A model generated the notes under the pieces. That model was not told where the DNA came from. It saw only the letters and a list, made by a program, of their open reading frames with translations, and did no database searches. The position numbers and the translations under genes were made by a program. From Pseudomonas turukhanskensis (lineage in GTDB: Bacteria > Pseudomonadota > Gammaproteobacteria > Pseudomonadales > Pseudomonadaceae), in NCBI RefSeq assembly GCF_027922365.1, contig NZ_BSFN01000003.1, positions 62,001 through 126,000 of the forward strand: DNA of 64,000 nucleotides, written 5' to 3'. Position 1 is the stretch's first letter; each line of letters starts with the position of its first letter. Of this stretch, positions 8,519 through 17,970 are shown one piece after another.

Positions 8519-9838
8519 TCAGTGGCTGCCGAGCACGTCCAGCGGGTATTCGATGACCACGTACACCCGGTCGATATCCCGGCCGCCCTGCGCAGCGTTC
8601 CCGCGATGGGTCACGTACGACAGGCTTAGCGCGAGGTCCTTGGCGGCGCCGGATTGCACCCGATACTTGCCTTCGATATCGCGTTCCCAGTGCTTGCCGC
8701 CTTCGCCCTGGTTTGCCACGTATCCGCCCAGTTCGTCGTCGTACGGGTTGTAGGCGCCGCCTTTGGGCGCGTGGGTGCCGTCGATATTGCTGCCGCGCAC
8801 GTAGCGGGTCATCAAGGTGAGGCCGGACGTTAGCCACTGGCTCAGGTCAAGGTCATAGCGCACCTGCCAGGACTGCTCGTTGGCGCCGTTGAAGTCGGCG
8901 TATTTGATGGAGTTGGCCAGGTAGATGGAATCGCCACCGACAAAGTCGAACGGCGTATTGCCGCTGATTTTCTGGTAGCCGAGGCTGAATGCCTGCTCGC
9001 CCACGCTCAGCTTGGCCAGCAAGCTGGCGGCGGTGGTGTTGATGGCACCGGCCTGTTCGGCGCCGGTGCCCAGGGTTCGGTACAGATTCGCGTCCCAGGC
9101 CAGGCGGGTGTCTGTGCTCAAGGGTTGGTTGAGGTGCAGGTTGGCGTAGTACTGGCGCCAGGTGTCGCTAAGCTCGCCCATGTACAAGGCGCCGCTCAGC
9201 GCAGCGCTTGTGTCGCTTTGTACGCCGAGCAGGCTGATGCTTTCGTGGCGGGTGCTGGCGCCATAACCGTCGAAATCGCTGGCCGAGGCGCTTTCATCCT
9301 GGTTTTTGAAAGCGTTGAAATGGCCAGCAGTCCAACTGAGCTGGCTGCCGGCTTTGCCTTGGAGTAGGGCGCCGGTGGCGTATTCGGGTTGCAGGCGTTT
9401 GTCGCCGGTATCGAACACCGGAGTCTCCACTTCCATTTCGCCGAGCTTGAGGCGGGTGTCACCCAATTGCAGCTTGAGCGCACCGCCGGCGCTGGAGTAC
9501 TCGCCTGCCGCTTTGCCGGAGTCGCCTACCGGCAGCAGCCCCGTCCCTGCGCGGCCGCCGCCCGAGTCCAGGCGCAGGCCGACAAAGCCGTGGGCACCCA
9601 CACCCACGCCGAGCACGCCGGGGGTGTACCCCGATTCGAAACGACCAATAAAACCCTGCGCCCATTCGCGGTTATAGCTGTCGCCGTTATGGCCGGTGCG
9701 GGTGTCGTTGTTCAGGAAAAAATTGCGGCTAAGCAGATTGAACGTGGCATCGCTGAACAGGGCCGGGGCATCGGCGTGCGCGGCCGTTACCCAGGTGGTC
9801 GCTAGCAAGGGCGCGCAGAACAGCAGGGTGGCCCGCAT
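8519..9838 (-). CDS. OprD-family outer-membrane porin
   Basis: The protein is 439 aa. A signal peptide (MRATLLFCAPLLATTWV..AAHA) is followed by the OprD N-terminal pattern LFSDATFNLLSRNFFLNND, then REWAQGFIGRFESGYTPG and GVGAHGFVGLRLD. Alternating strands of an 18-stranded barrel continue to a terminal strand (RVYVVIEYPLDVL). OprD porins take up specific amino acids, peptides or aromatic acids; the substrate here cannot be assigned. The ATG at 9838 has GGAG upstream. No partner gene is adjacent. Confidence 0.9.
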   Translation of the reverse strand: MRATLLFCAPLLATTWVTAAHADAPALFSDATFNLLSRNFFLNNDTRTGHNGDSYNREWAQGFIGRFESGYTPGVLGVGVGAHGFVGLRLDSGGGRAGTGLLPVGDSGKAAGEYSSAGGALKLQLGDTRLKLGEMEVETPVFDTGDKRLQPEYATGALLQGKAGSQLSWTAGHFNAFKNQDESASASDFDGYGASTRHESISLLGVQSDTSAALSGALYMGELSDTWRQYYANLHLNQPLSTDTRLAWDANLYRTLGTGAEQAGAINTTAASLLAKLSVGEQAFSLGYQKISGNTPFDFVGGDSIYLANSIKYADFNGANEQSWQVRYDLDLSQWLTSGLTLMTRYVRGSNIDGTHAPKGGAYNPYDDELGGYVANQGEGGKHWERDIEGKYRVQSGAAKDLALSLSYVTHRGNAAQGGRDIDRVYVVIEYPLDVLGSH

Positions 9839-9941
9839 GGGTGGCTCCAATGGTGAAAGCTGGAGTATCCGGCCAGAGGCGGGCTGGGGATTGAAGGTAT
9901 GTGCTTTTGTAGTGGGGGTGGCGTTCGCCACAAGCAGGGCG

Positions 9942-10652
9942 TTACTCGCCGTTGATCAGCACCTGGCCCTGTTTTACCCAGCCGGTAAAGACCGCGCCTT
10001 TTTTGCTGGTGTAGGTGACCTCGGCCCAGCCAAAGCTATGGATATTGCTCACGGTCACCGCGTCGCCGGGCACGATATAAGCCTTTTGTTCGCCGCAGCT
10101 GTCATTCGGCGCGGTGTGGAAATACAGGCGACGTTCGCCGGTGATCTTGCCGGGCAGCGGGCTGGGCAGGCGCTCATCCAACGCCGCGTTTTCTGCCAGC
10201 AATTCGCAATCCACCGGTTCGGCCGGCGTGCCGCTCACAAACTGCACGTCCTGCAGCAACAACGGCGTGTGGTGGTGGCCGGTTAGCGCGCCGGTAATGG
10301 TGCCCTTGAGCGTGAGCTTGCCCTCGCTCAGCAGGTAAGGGCGTAACTGGTCATAACCCTTCTGGTCGAGGATCAGTTGCAAGTAGTCCAGGCGTTGGTC
10401 GCTGGTCACCTCGAACTCATCATTGGGCGTCATGCACAGTGGCTCCGGCAGCGCCAGATAAAAGCCCACTTCGGCTTCGTCGCCCTGGGTGACATCCTCG
10501 AAACCGGGCGCGCCGGGGAACGTGTCCGGGTAGAGCGTACCGGTGAGGGTCAGGGTTTCGGTTTCAAAGGCGTGGCAATCGGCGGCCTGAGCGATGGAGA
10601 GCGGCAACAAGGTGGCAGCGAGCAGGGCGCATAGGCGCAGGGGAAATGGCAT
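9942..10652 (-). CDS. Periplasmic protein with DUF4431-like region and C-terminal SH3-like domain
   Basis: The protein is 236 aa. A signal peptide (FPLRLCALLAATLLPLSIAQA) precedes a domain with the segment LTLKGTITGALTGHHHTP; G-HHHTP is typical of DUF4431-type proteins. The last 65 residues (ITGERRLYFHTAPNDSC..GWVKQGQVL) look like a bacterial SH3 domain, as in cell-wall-associated proteins. Four cysteines in the mature part suggest disulphides. The ATG at 10,652 fits the signal peptide best; in-frame ATGs at 10,664 and 10,676 are possible. Function is unknown. Confidence 0.6.
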   Translation of the reverse strand: MPFPLRLCALLAATLLPLSIAQAADCHAFETETLTLTGTLYPDTFPGAPGFEDVTQGDEAEVGFYLALPEPLCMTPNDEFEVTSDQRLDYLQLILDQKGYDQLRPYLLSEGKLTLKGTITGALTGHHHTPLLLQDVQFVSGTPAEPVDCELLAENAALDERLPSPLPGKITGERRLYFHTAPNDSCGEQKAYIVPGDAVTVSNIHSFGWAEVTYTSKKGAVFTGWVKQGQVLINGE

Positions 10653-10845
10653 GGGGTCGTCCATGAGGGCTGGCAAGCAGCAAATTAGACGCGCAGGGGC
10701 AGTGGCACAAGCTCAGGGAGATGGGGATGTGATGGACTGCGCCCACTGGCGCACTTGCACGGGGTCAAGAGGCATCGAGACTAGAGGCCGTGCTAAAACC
10801 GCCGGATGGCTAGAACTCAGCGAAACTCATACTGGATCGGCGTAA

Positions 10846-10880
10846 CGATGGGTTTCGGCGTTGCCTCTACCCATCCTACG
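10846..10880. repeat. Repeat hairpin downstream of gcvT
   Basis: GATGGGT (about 10,847) and ACCCATC (about 10,870) flank a loop. The sequence resembles a Pseudomonas dispersed element carrying GTAGGATGGGT..ACCCATCG. It lies about 20 bases past the gcvT stop and could also attenuate operon read-through, though it lacks a T-tract. Confidence 0.45.
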
Positions 10881-10898
10881 ATTTAGCGGGCGGCGTCG

Positions 10899-12020
10899 TT
10901 AGCCGCGGTAATAGCGCTGTGGCACAAACGGCGTCTTGGCCACTTTCATCGGCACGCGTTTGCCGCGCACCAGTGCCCATACGGTGTTTTCCAGCGAATT
11001 GTGGCCAGCGTTTACGTAGCCCATGGCCAATGGCGCGCCGAGGGTTGGGCCGAAGCCGCCGCTGCACACGCTGCCAATCACGATGCCGTCGGCATCCACA
11101 ATCTCGCAGCCTTCACGCACCGGCGTGCGCTCTTGCGGCAGCAGGCCGACGCGTTTGCTCGCCACGCCTTCCTGTTGCTGGGCGAACACGCGCGCGGCCC
11201 CCGGGAAACCGCCGGCACGTGCACCGTCCGCACGGCGGGCTTTGGAAATGGCCCACAACAAACCGGCTTCAATCGGCGTGGTGGCGGTGCTCATGTCGTG
11301 GCCGTACAGGCACAGGCCGGCTTCCAGGCGTAGCGAATCGCGGGCGCCGAGGCCGATGGCTTGTACTTCCGGCTCGGCCAGCAGGGCGCGGGCGATTTTT
11401 TCCGCTGCATCGGCCGGGATGGAGATCTCGTACCCGTCTTCACCGGTGTAACCGGAGCGGCTGACGAAGCAGTCAACGCCCAGCAAGGTAACCGGCTGGA
11501 AATTCATAAAGGTCATGTTGGCGACTTCGGGCGCCAGGCGGGCGAGCACGGTGACGGCGGCAGGGCCCTGCAGGGCGAGCAAGGCGCGATCGAATTGGGC
11601 GATCACTTCACACTGGCCGCTCAGGTGCTGTTGCAGGTGGGCCAGGTCTTCGTTTTTGCAGGCGGCGTTTACGACTAGAAACAGAGTGTCGTTGCCGAGG
11701 TTGGCAACCATCAGGTCGTCGAGGATGCCGCCGTTTTCGTCAGTGAACATGGCGTAGCGCTGCATGCCAATGGGCAGGTCGATGATGTCGACCGGCACCA
11801 GGGTTTCTAGCGCTTTGGCGGCATTCGCGCCTTTAAGCAGAATCTGGCCCATGTGCGACACATCAAAGAGGCCGGCCTGGTCGCGGGTGTGCTGGTGTTC
11901 TTTGAGCACGCCAAGGGGGTATTGCACGGGCATGTCGTAGCCGGCGAACGGCACCATGCGGGCGCCGAGTTCCAGGTGCAGGGCGTGGAGGGGTGTTTTG
12001 GCCAGGGGTGAGGGGGTCAT
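10899..12020 (-). CDS. gcvT: Glycine cleavage system T protein (aminomethyltransferase)
   Basis: The protein is 373 aa. The T protein takes the aminomethyl group from lipoylated H protein and gives methylene-tetrahydrofolate and ammonia. Family marks are LGARMVPFAGYDMPVQY near the N-terminus, GLFDVSHMGQ at about 51, and SRSGYTGEDGYEI in the middle, plus the C-terminal barrel with GFGPTLGAPLAMGYV. It is the last gene of the leftward gcvH-gcvP-sdaA-gcvT operon, 200 bases after sdaA, with a REP pair in the gap. It corresponds to the gcvT2 copy of P. aeruginosa by operon context. Confidence 0.95.
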   Translation of the reverse strand: MTPSPLAKTPLHALHLELGARMVPFAGYDMPVQYPLGVLKEHQHTRDQAGLFDVSHMGQILLKGANAAKALETLVPVDIIDLPIGMQRYAMFTDENGGILDDLMVANLGNDTLFLVVNAACKNEDLAHLQQHLSGQCEVIAQFDRALLALQGPAAVTVLARLAPEVANMTFMNFQPVTLLGVDCFVSRSGYTGEDGYEISIPADAAEKIARALLAEPEVQAIGLGARDSLRLEAGLCLYGHDMSTATTPIEAGLLWAISKARRADGARAGGFPGAARVFAQQQEGVASKRVGLLPQERTPVREGCEIVDADGIVIGSVCSGGFGPTLGAPLAMGYVNAGHNSLENTVWALVRGKRVPMKVAKTPFVPQRYYRG

Positions 12021-12058
12021 GGGTGTGCTCCTTGAAATGGTGTTCTGGCGGGGGAAGG

Positions 12059-12197
12059 GCCCCTCACCCTAGCCCTCTCCCGCACGCGGGAGAGGGGACT
12101 GATCTATGGGGTATTCGATTTATTTGTTCTGCCGCAAATTTGCTCCTCTTTCTCTCCCGCGCGCGGGCCCGGGTGCGGGAGAGGAGCAGGGGGTGAG
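12059..12197. repeat. Paired REP-like palindromes between sdaA and gcvT
   Basis: Unit one is CCCTCTCCCGC / GCGGGAGAGGG (12,073-12,096). Unit two is TCTCCCGC..GCGGGAGA (12,152-12,183), in the opposite sense. They are the same family as 363-484. The position inside the gcv operon means they are transcribed and may stabilise or attenuate the upstream mRNA. Confidence 0.65.
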
Positions 12198-12217
12198 CGC
12201 CGCAGGCGACGCGGTTC

Positions 12218-13594
12218 TCAACATTCGATGATGTTCACCGCCAACCCACCCCGCGCCGTCTCTTTGTATTTGTTGTTCATATCTGCCCCGGTCTGGCGCA
12301 TGGTGCGGATCACCTTGTCGAGCGAGACAAAATGCTGCCCATCGCCGCGCAACGCCATGCGCACGGCATTGATGGCTTTCACAGAGCCCATGGCATTGCG
12401 TTCGATGCACGGCACCTGCACCAGTCCGCCAATGGGGTCGCAGGTAAGGCCCAGGTTATGTTCCATGCCGATTTCAGCAGCGTTTTCCACTTGCTGCACG
12501 GTGCCGCCCATTACCTCACACAGCGCCCCGGCGGCCATTGAACAGGCCACGCCCACTTCGCCCTGGCAGCCCACTTCGGCACCCGAGATGGAGGCGTTTT
12601 CTTTGTAGAGAATGCCGATGGCGGCGGCGGTGAGTAGAAAGCGCACCACGCCGTCGTCGTTGGCGCCGGGAATAAAGCGCACGTAGTAGTGCAGCACGGC
12701 CGGCACAATGCCCGCCGCGCCGTTGGTTGGAGCGGTGACCACACGGCCGCCGCTGGCGTTTTCTTCGTTGACGGCCAGGGCGTAGAGGTTCACCCAGTCC
12801 AGCACCGACAACGCGTCACGCAGCGCCGCTTCCGGGTTTTTGCACAGTTGCCGGTGCAGCGCAGCCGCACGGCGTTTGACCTTCAAGCCGCCGGGCATGA
12901 TGCCTTCGTTGCGACAGCCGGCTTCCACGCAGTCCTGCATCACTTGCCAGATACGCAAGAGCCCTGCGCGGGTGTCGGCTTCCGGGCGCCACACGCTTTC
13001 GTTGGCCAGCATCAATTGGCTGATGGAAAGGCCGTGCTCGGCGCAGTGGGCCATCAGCTCATTGCCGCTGTGGAACGGGTAGGGCTGCACGGTGGCGTCT
13101 TCGACAATGCGGTCGGCGCCGGCCGCGCCTTCGTCCACCACAAAACCGCCGCCCACCGAGTAATACTCGCGGCTGCGCAATTGCAGGCCTGCTTCATCGA
13201 AGGCGCGAAAGATCATGCCGTTGGGGTGTTGCGGCAGGGGTTTGCGGATCATCGCCAGGTGCTGTTTTTCCACGAAGGCGATGGGCTTTTCACCGAGCAG
13301 GTTGAGTTGGCCGTTTTTGCGGATGGCGGCCAGTCGCTCGTCCACGGTGGCGGTATCCACCGTGTCGGGGTGCTCGCCTTCCAGGCCCAGCAGCACGGCT
13401 TTGTCGCTGCCGTGGCCTTTGCCGGTGGCGCCGAGTGAGCCGTAGAGCTCGACTTTTACGCTGTGGGTGGCGGCGAGCAGCTCGTCGCGGCGCAGCCCTT
13501 CGGCAAAACGCGCGGCCGCGCGCATCGGCCCGACCGTGTGGGAGCTGGAGGGGCCGATACCGATCTTGAACAGGTCGAACACGCTAAGTGCCAT
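12218..13594 (-). CDS. sdaA: L-serine ammonia-lyase (serine dehydratase), iron-sulfur type
   Basis: The protein is 458 aa, the full length for the single-chain enzyme. It converts serine to pyruvate and ammonia using a [4Fe-4S] cluster. The N-terminal beta domain begins [19 protein letters not shown]. Candidate cluster cysteines are in [17 protein letters not shown] and [19 protein letters not shown] 13,594 is used because GAGG precedes it and the family N-terminus starts exactly there. In this operon it turns serine derived from glycine into pyruvate. Confidence 0.95.
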   Translation of the reverse strand: MALSVFDLFKIGIGPSSSHTVGPMRAAARFAEGLRRDELLAATHSVKVELYGSLGATGKGHGSDKAVLLGLEGEHPDTVDTATVDERLAAIRKNGQLNLLGEKPIAFVEKQHLAMIRKPLPQHPNGMIFRAFDEAGLQLRSREYYSVGGGFVVDEGAAGADRIVEDATVQPYPFHSGNELMAHCAEHGLSISQLMLANESVWRPEADTRAGLLRIWQVMQDCVEAGCRNEGIMPGGLKVKRRAAALHRQLCKNPEAALRDALSVLDWVNLYALAVNEENASGGRVVTAPTNGAAGIVPAVLHYYVRFIPGANDDGVVRFLLTAAAIGILYKENASISGAEVGCQGEVGVACSMAAGALCEVMGGTVQQVENAAEIGMEHNLGLTCDPIGGLVQVPCIERNAMGSVKAINAVRMALRGDGQHFVSLDKVIRTMRQTGADMNNKYKETARGGLAVNIIEC

Positions 13595-13628
13595 AAAGAC
13601 CTCGGGGAGGGCCGGTGCATTGGCTCTC

Positions 13629-13694
13629 GTAGGGCGTGCTGTGCGCACCAGAGCGATATCGGGGAGATCGCTTGGTGCGCGGAGCACACCCTAC
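13629..13694. repeat. Large imperfect palindrome between gcvP and sdaA
   Basis: GTAGGGCGTGCTGTGCGCAC (from 13,629) pairs with GTGCGCGGAGCACACCCTAC (to 13,694), and the stem continues inward through CCAGAGCGAT / ATCGCTTGG. It is a REP-like element and shares words with the hairpin at 302-333. It occupies the place where glyA2 lies in P. aeruginosa. Confidence 0.7.
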
Positions 13695-13711
13695 AAAAGC
13701 AATGCGTTGGC

Positions 13712-16570
13712 TCAGGCGTCAGCGTATTCGCTGATAGAAGGGCAGGAACACACCAGGTTGCGGTCGCCGTATACGTTGTCGATACGCGCCACCGGCGGCC
13801 AGTACTTGGCTTCCACCAGGCTGGCCAGCGGGTAGGCGGCCTGCTCGCGGCTGTATACGTGCGGCCACTCGCCGAGCAGTTCCTGGGCGGTGTGCGGGGC
13901 GTTTTTCAGCGGGTTGTCCTGGGCGTCCGCCTCGCCGCGTTCGATGGCGCGGATTTCGTTGCGGATGCTGATCATGGCGTCGCAGAAGCGGTCCAGCTCT
14001 TCCTTGGATTCGCTTTCGGTCGGCTCGATCATCAGGGTATTGGCCACCGGGAACGACATGGTTGGCGCATGGAAGCCGTAGTCGATCAGGCGCTTGGCCA
14101 CGTCGTCCACGCTGATACCGCTGGTTTCTTTCAGCGGGCGCACGTCCAGGATGCATTCGTGCGCCACCAGGCCATTGCTGCCGGCGTACAGCACGGGGAA
14201 GTGCTCTTCGAGGCGGTTGGCAATGTAGTTGGCGCTGAGAATGGCCAGCTGCGAAGCGCGTTTGAGACCTTCGCCGCCCATCATTTTCATGTACATCCAC
14301 GAGATAGGCAGAATGCTGGCGCTGCCGAACGGCGCGGCGCTGACGGCGCCTTCTTTGCGCGCCATATGGCCGTGGCCGGGCAGGAACGGCGCCAGGTGCG
14401 CTTTCACCCCAATCGGGCCAACGCCTGGGCCGCCGCCGCCGTGGGGGATGCAGAAGGTTTTGTGCAGGTTCAGGTGCGATACGTCGCCGCCAAATTTACC
14501 CGGTGCGCACAAGCCGACCATGGCGTTCATATTGGCGCCGTCGATGTACACCTGGCCGCCGTTGTCGTGAATGATCGCGCAGATATCGCGAATCTCTTCT
14601 TCGAACACGCCGTGGGTGGACGGGTAGGTGATCATCAGGGCGGCCAGGCGATCCTTGTGTTCCAGCGCCTTGGCGCGCAGGTCTTCAACGTCTACGTTAC
14701 CGCGCGCATCGCACGCGGTAACCACCACGCGCATGCCGGCCATGTTGGCGGTAGCGGGGTTGGTGCCGTGGGCAGAGGAGGGGATCAGGCAGATGTCGCG
14801 TTCACCTTCGCCACGGCTGGCGTGGTAGGCGCGAATGGCCAGCAGGCCAGCGTATTCACCTTGCGAACCGGCGTTGGGCTGCAACGACACGGCGTCGTAA
14901 CCAGTGGCCGCGCAGAGCATGGCTTCCAGCTCGTCGGTCAGTTGCTGGTAACCCTGGGCTTGGTCGGCCGGCACAAACGGGTGCAGGCCACCGAAGGCGC
15001 TCCAGGTGATGGGCTGCATTTCGCTGGCGGCGTTGAGCTTCATGGTGCACGAGCCCAGCGGGATCATGGTGCGGTCCAGGGCCAGGTCTTTGTCGGCGAG
15101 GCGACGCAGGTAGCGCATCAACTCGGTTTCGGAGTGATAGCGGTTGAACGATGGGTGCTGCAGGAAGGTGCTGGTGCGCAGCAGGGCTTCGGGCAGTCGC
15201 AGGCCTGCGTTAGCGGCCAGCGCGGCGAAATCGGGAGCGGTCTGGCCGTCGCTAACGAACAACGCCCACAGTGCTTCGACATCGGCCTGGGTGGTGGTTT
15301 CGTCGATGGACAGGCCCAGTTGGCCGGCGTCGATCTGGCGCAGGTTGATTTCCGCGGCCCACGCTTTGGCGTGCAGCTCGGCAGTGCGTGCGCCGGTGTT
15401 CAGGGTAACGGTGTCGAAGAAGCTCGCTTGCGCCACCGGCAGGCCCAGTTGGGCCAAGCCCTGAGCGGCAATAACGGTGAGCACGTGCACGCGCTTGGCG
15501 ATCTGGGTCAGGCCTTGCGGGCCGTGGTACACGGCGTACATGCCGGCGATGTTGGCCAGTAGCACCTGCGCGGTGCAGATGTTGCTGGTGGCCTTCTCGC
15601 GGCGGATATGTTGTTCGCGGGTTTGCATGGCCAGGCGGAAAGCGGGCTTGCCGTGGCGGTCGATGGACACGCCAACCAAGCGGCCCGGCATATCGCGTTT
15701 GAAGGCATCACGGGTGGCAAAGTAAGCGGCGTGCGGGCCACCAAAGCCTAGCGGTACACCAAAGCGTTGCGCGCTGCCCAGCGCCACGTCGGCGTTGAAT
15801 TCGCCGGGTGGGGTGAGCAGGGTCAGGGCCAGCAGGTCGGCGGCCACGGCCACCAGGGCGCCCACGGCGTGGAACTGCTCGACCAGCGCGCGGTAGTCGA
15901 AGATATCGCCATTGCTGGCCGGGTATTGCAGCAGGGCGCCGAAGTAGGCCGAGAAGTCTTCGATGGCGTTTTCATCGCCCACCACCACATCAATGCCCAG
16001 CGGCTCGGCACGGGTGCGCAGCACGTCGAGGGTTTGCGGGTGGCAATGCTGCGAGGCGAAGAAGGCTTGGCTGGCTTTGTTTTTAGCCAGGCGCTTGCAG
16101 AAGGTCATGGCTTCGGCGGCGGCGGTGGCTTCGTCGAGCAGCGAGGCGTTAGCGATTTGCAGGCCGGTGAGGTCGCAGATCATGGTCTGGAAGTTGAGCA
16201 GCGCTTCCAGGCGGCCTTGGGAAATTTCTGGCTGGTACGGGGTGTACGCGGTGTACCAGGCCGGGTTTTCCAGCAGGTTGCGCAGGATAGGCGCCGGGGT
16301 CAGGGTGCCGTAGTAGCCCTGGCCGATATAGGTTTTGAACTGCTTGTTCTTGTCGGCGATGGCCTTGATTTCGGCCAGGGCCGCAGTTTCGCTCAGGCCT
16401 TCGGGCAGGTTGAGCACGCTGGTGCCCTTGATGCTGTCGGGGATCACGCTGGCGCTCATGGCTTCCAGGGAGTCGTAACCCAACTGCTGCAGCATGGCGA
16501 CAATGTCGCGCTCGCGCGGGCCGATGTGGCGGGCGATAAATTCGTTACGGGTGTCGAGGGAAATGGTCAT
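13712..16570 (-). CDS. gcvP: Glycine dehydrogenase (decarboxylating), P protein
   Basis: The protein is 952 aa, full length for the fused P protein. It decarboxylates glycine with pyridoxal phosphate and transfers aminomethyl to the H-protein lipoyl group. The N-terminus is [20 protein letters not shown], the standard start. The PLP lysine is in [18 protein letters not shown], about residue 700. The glycine-rich run GGGGPGVGP is conserved in the family. ATG 16,570 lies ten bases after the gcvH stop. The longer upstream frame is discarded because it reads back through gcvH. Confidence 0.97.
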   Translation of the reverse strand: MTISLDTRNEFIARHIGPRERDIVAMLQQLGYDSLEAMSASVIPDSIKGTSVLNLPEGLSETAALAEIKAIADKNKQFKTYIGQGYYGTLTPAPILRNLLENPAWYTAYTPYQPEISQGRLEALLNFQTMICDLTGLQIANASLLDEATAAAEAMTFCKRLAKNKASQAFFASQHCHPQTLDVLRTRAEPLGIDVVVGDENAIEDFSAYFGALLQYPASNGDIFDYRALVEQFHAVGALVAVAADLLALTLLTPPGEFNADVALGSAQRFGVPLGFGGPHAAYFATRDAFKRDMPGRLVGVSIDRHGKPAFRLAMQTREQHIRREKATSNICTAQVLLANIAGMYAVYHGPQGLTQIAKRVHVLTVIAAQGLAQLGLPVAQASFFDTVTLNTGARTAELHAKAWAAEINLRQIDAGQLGLSIDETTTQADVEALWALFVSDGQTAPDFAALAANAGLRLPEALLRTSTFLQHPSFNRYHSETELMRYLRRLADKDLALDRTMIPLGSCTMKLNAASEMQPITWSAFGGLHPFVPADQAQGYQQLTDELEAMLCAATGYDAVSLQPNAGSQGEYAGLLAIRAYHASRGEGERDICLIPSSAHGTNPATANMAGMRVVVTACDARGNVDVEDLRAKALEHKDRLAALMITYPSTHGVFEEEIRDICAIIHDNGGQVYIDGANMNAMVGLCAPGKFGGDVSHLNLHKTFCIPHGGGGPGVGPIGVKAHLAPFLPGHGHMARKEGAVSAAPFGSASILPISWMYMKMMGGEGLKRASQLAILSANYIANRLEEHFPVLYAGSNGLVAHECILDVRPLKETSGISVDDVAKRLIDYGFHAPTMSFPVANTLMIEPTESESKEELDRFCDAMISIRNEIRAIERGEADAQDNPLKNAPHTAQELLGEWPHVYSREQAAYPLASLVEAKYWPPVARIDNVYGDRNLVCSCPSISEYADA

Positions 16571-16580
16571 CGTCGGGGCC

Positions 16581-16964
16581 TCAGGCGTCGTCGTTGGCTT
16601 TGAGCAGGCGGTCGTAGGCGGCTTGGTCGAGCAGGGTGGCGAGCACGCTGTTGTCGGCCAATTGCATACGGAAGAACCAGCCTGCACCGAGGGAATCTTC
16701 GTTAACGGTTTCCGGTACGTTTTCCAGGGCGGCGTTCACTTCCACCACCTCGCCGTCTACCGGCATGGCGATGGTGCTGGCGGCTTTTACCGACTCCAGC
16801 ACGGCAACCTCGGCGCCGGCTGCGTGGGCGCCGAGTTCCGGCAATTGCACGAACACCACATCACCAAGGGCTTCTTGAGCGTAGGGGGTAATGCCGACAG
16901 TAACCAGGCCATCACTGTCCAGACGCAGCCATTCATGTTCGCTGGTGAATCGCAATTCGCTCAT
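16581..16964 (-). CDS. gcvH: Glycine cleavage system H protein
   Basis: The protein is 127 aa. It is the lipoyl carrier shuttling the aminomethyl and reduced-lipoyl groups among the P, T and L proteins. The lipoylation lysine is Lys60 in [11 protein letters not shown]. The fold is framed by [11 protein letters not shown] and the C-terminal [14 protein letters not shown] 16,964 has AGGAAG upstream. It is the first gene of the operon, 68 bases from a sigma-54 promoter. Confidence 0.96.
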   Translation of the reverse strand: MSELRFTSEHEWLRLDSDGLVTVGITPYAQEALGDVVFVQLPELGAHAAGAEVAVLESVKAASTIAMPVDGEVVEVNAALENVPETVNEDSLGAGWFFRMQLADNSVLATLLDQAAYDRLLKANDDA

Positions 16965-17031
16965 GTCGCTTCCTAGGTCGAGGGCGGCCCGCTCTGCTGG
17001 CGGGCGTTGCCGGAGTAATGGCAAGGCTGAC

Positions 17032-17047
17032 TGCAAGGGCGGTGCCA
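17032..17047 (-). promoter_or_regulatory. Sigma-54 promoter of the gcvH operon
   Basis: On the reverse strand the sequence reads TGGCACC-GCCC-TTGCA, matching the RpoN consensus TGGCACG-N4-TTGCW with one difference at the G. It lies 68 bases from the gcvH ATG and in the correct orientation. Confidence 0.8.
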
Positions 17048-17111
17048 GGTTGGGCGAATGTAGGTAATCCGGGGCTTTGCGCGGTGTGAGGAATTTCCCC
17101 TTATGGGAGGG

Positions 17112-17229
17112 TGGAACGAAAACGATACGGTGACGCACGGGTCGGGAATTTTAGGGCGCTAGAGCGGCTGGCAGCGGGCGTCTGCCTGGTTTTGGAGCGA
17201 AATCGTTACGATGTAGCGAATTCGCTACG
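17112..17229. promoter_or_regulatory. Three 18-bp GcsR operator candidates
   Basis: Three 7-N4-7 sites are present: TGGAACG-AAAA-CGATACG (17,112-17,129), TGGAGCG-AAAT-CGTTACG (17,193-17,210) and TGTAGCG-AATT-CGCTACG (17,212-17,229). The published GcsR consensus is TGTAACG-N4-CGTTCCG. Sites 2 and 3 have centres 19 bases apart; site 1 is 81 bases away. All lie upstream of the sigma-54 promoter, as expected for enhancer sites. Confidence 0.75.
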
Positions 17230-17304
17230 GTTACATTTACGCTGGAACCCGAGCGGCCTACTACGGTCCTTTACCCATCTGCCCATGGAAATAGGATGCT
17301 CGTT

Positions 17305-17844
17305 ATGCAAAAGATTTCGCGTCATTTGCTCGCTGCCGCCGTGCTGCTCGGGGCTGCCACGGCCGCCCAGGCGGCTGAATCGCTTACGGTGCAATTGAAT
17401 CAGGCCACGGAAACCGGTGCCGGAAAGCCGGTGGGCAATGTGGTGGTCACCGAGTCTAAATACGGCCTGGTGTTTACCCCCATGCTCAGCGGTTTGCAGC
17501 CGGGCGTTCACGGCTTTCACGTGCATATGAACGGTAGCTGTGATGTGGCGACCGTTGACGGCAAAGTGACCCCGGCCGGCGCGGCAGGCGGGCACTGGGA
17601 CCCGGACAAAACCGGCAAGCATGGCTTTCCGTGGGAAGACGGCAACCATCTGGGGGACTTGCCGGCGCTGTTGGTAACCGCCGATGGCAAGGCCGCGCAG
17701 CCGGTGTTGGCGCCGCGCTTGAAGAAGTTATCGGAGTTGAGCGGGCACGCGTTGATGGTGCATGCCGGTGGGGATAACCACTCGGACCATCCGGCACCGT
17801 TGGGTGGTGGCGGGGCGCGGTTTGCGTGTGGGGTGATTAAGTAA
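17305..17844 (+). CDS. sodC: Periplasmic Cu/Zn superoxide dismutase
   Basis: The protein is 179 aa. A signal peptide ([20 protein letters not shown]) directs it to the periplasm, where it dismutates superoxide. Copper ligands are in [10 protein letters not shown], the bridging and zinc ligands in [15 protein letters not shown] and the downstream HLGDLP segment, and the last copper histidine is in [12 protein letters not shown]. The disulphide cysteines are Cys in NGSCDV and ARFACGV. ATG 17,305 is preferred to 17,296 because AGG lies at better spacing. Its upstream region holds the GcsR sites. Confidence 0.93.
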   Translation: MQKISRHLLAAAVLLGAATAAQAAESLTVQLNQATETGAGKPVGNVVVTESKYGLVFTPMLSGLQPGVHGFHVHMNGSCDVATVDGKVTPAGAAGGHWDPDKTGKHGFPWEDGNHLGDLPALLVTADGKAAQPVLAPRLKKLSELSGHALMVHAGGDNHSDHPAPLGGGGARFACGVIK

Positions 17845-17880
17845 GAGGGCGGCAACGTTTCGAATTGCGCCTAATCCGCA

Positions 17881-17959
17881 ATTCTGGGTCCCCGCCTACG
17901 CGGGGACGACGGTGAACTTAACCCACACCACCGTCATTCCCGCGCAGGCGGGAATCCAG
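17881..17959. repeat. Facing pair of CCCGC..GCGGG REP-like units
   Basis: The left unit (17,881-17,912) carries CTGGGTCCCCGCCTACGCGG. The right unit (17,930-17,959) is its inverted relative, CCGTCATTCCCGCGCAGGCG. The same pair recurs at 20,343-20,441 and 22,249-22,329. Confidence 0.75.
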
Positions 17960-17970
17960 GTTCGGCGATG

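Noticed and set aside
13463..15562. 699-codon frame opposite gcvP and the gcvP-sdaA gap
   Set aside because: It is the antisense frame of a high-GC gene; the Val/Gly/His-rich product is typical of such shadows.
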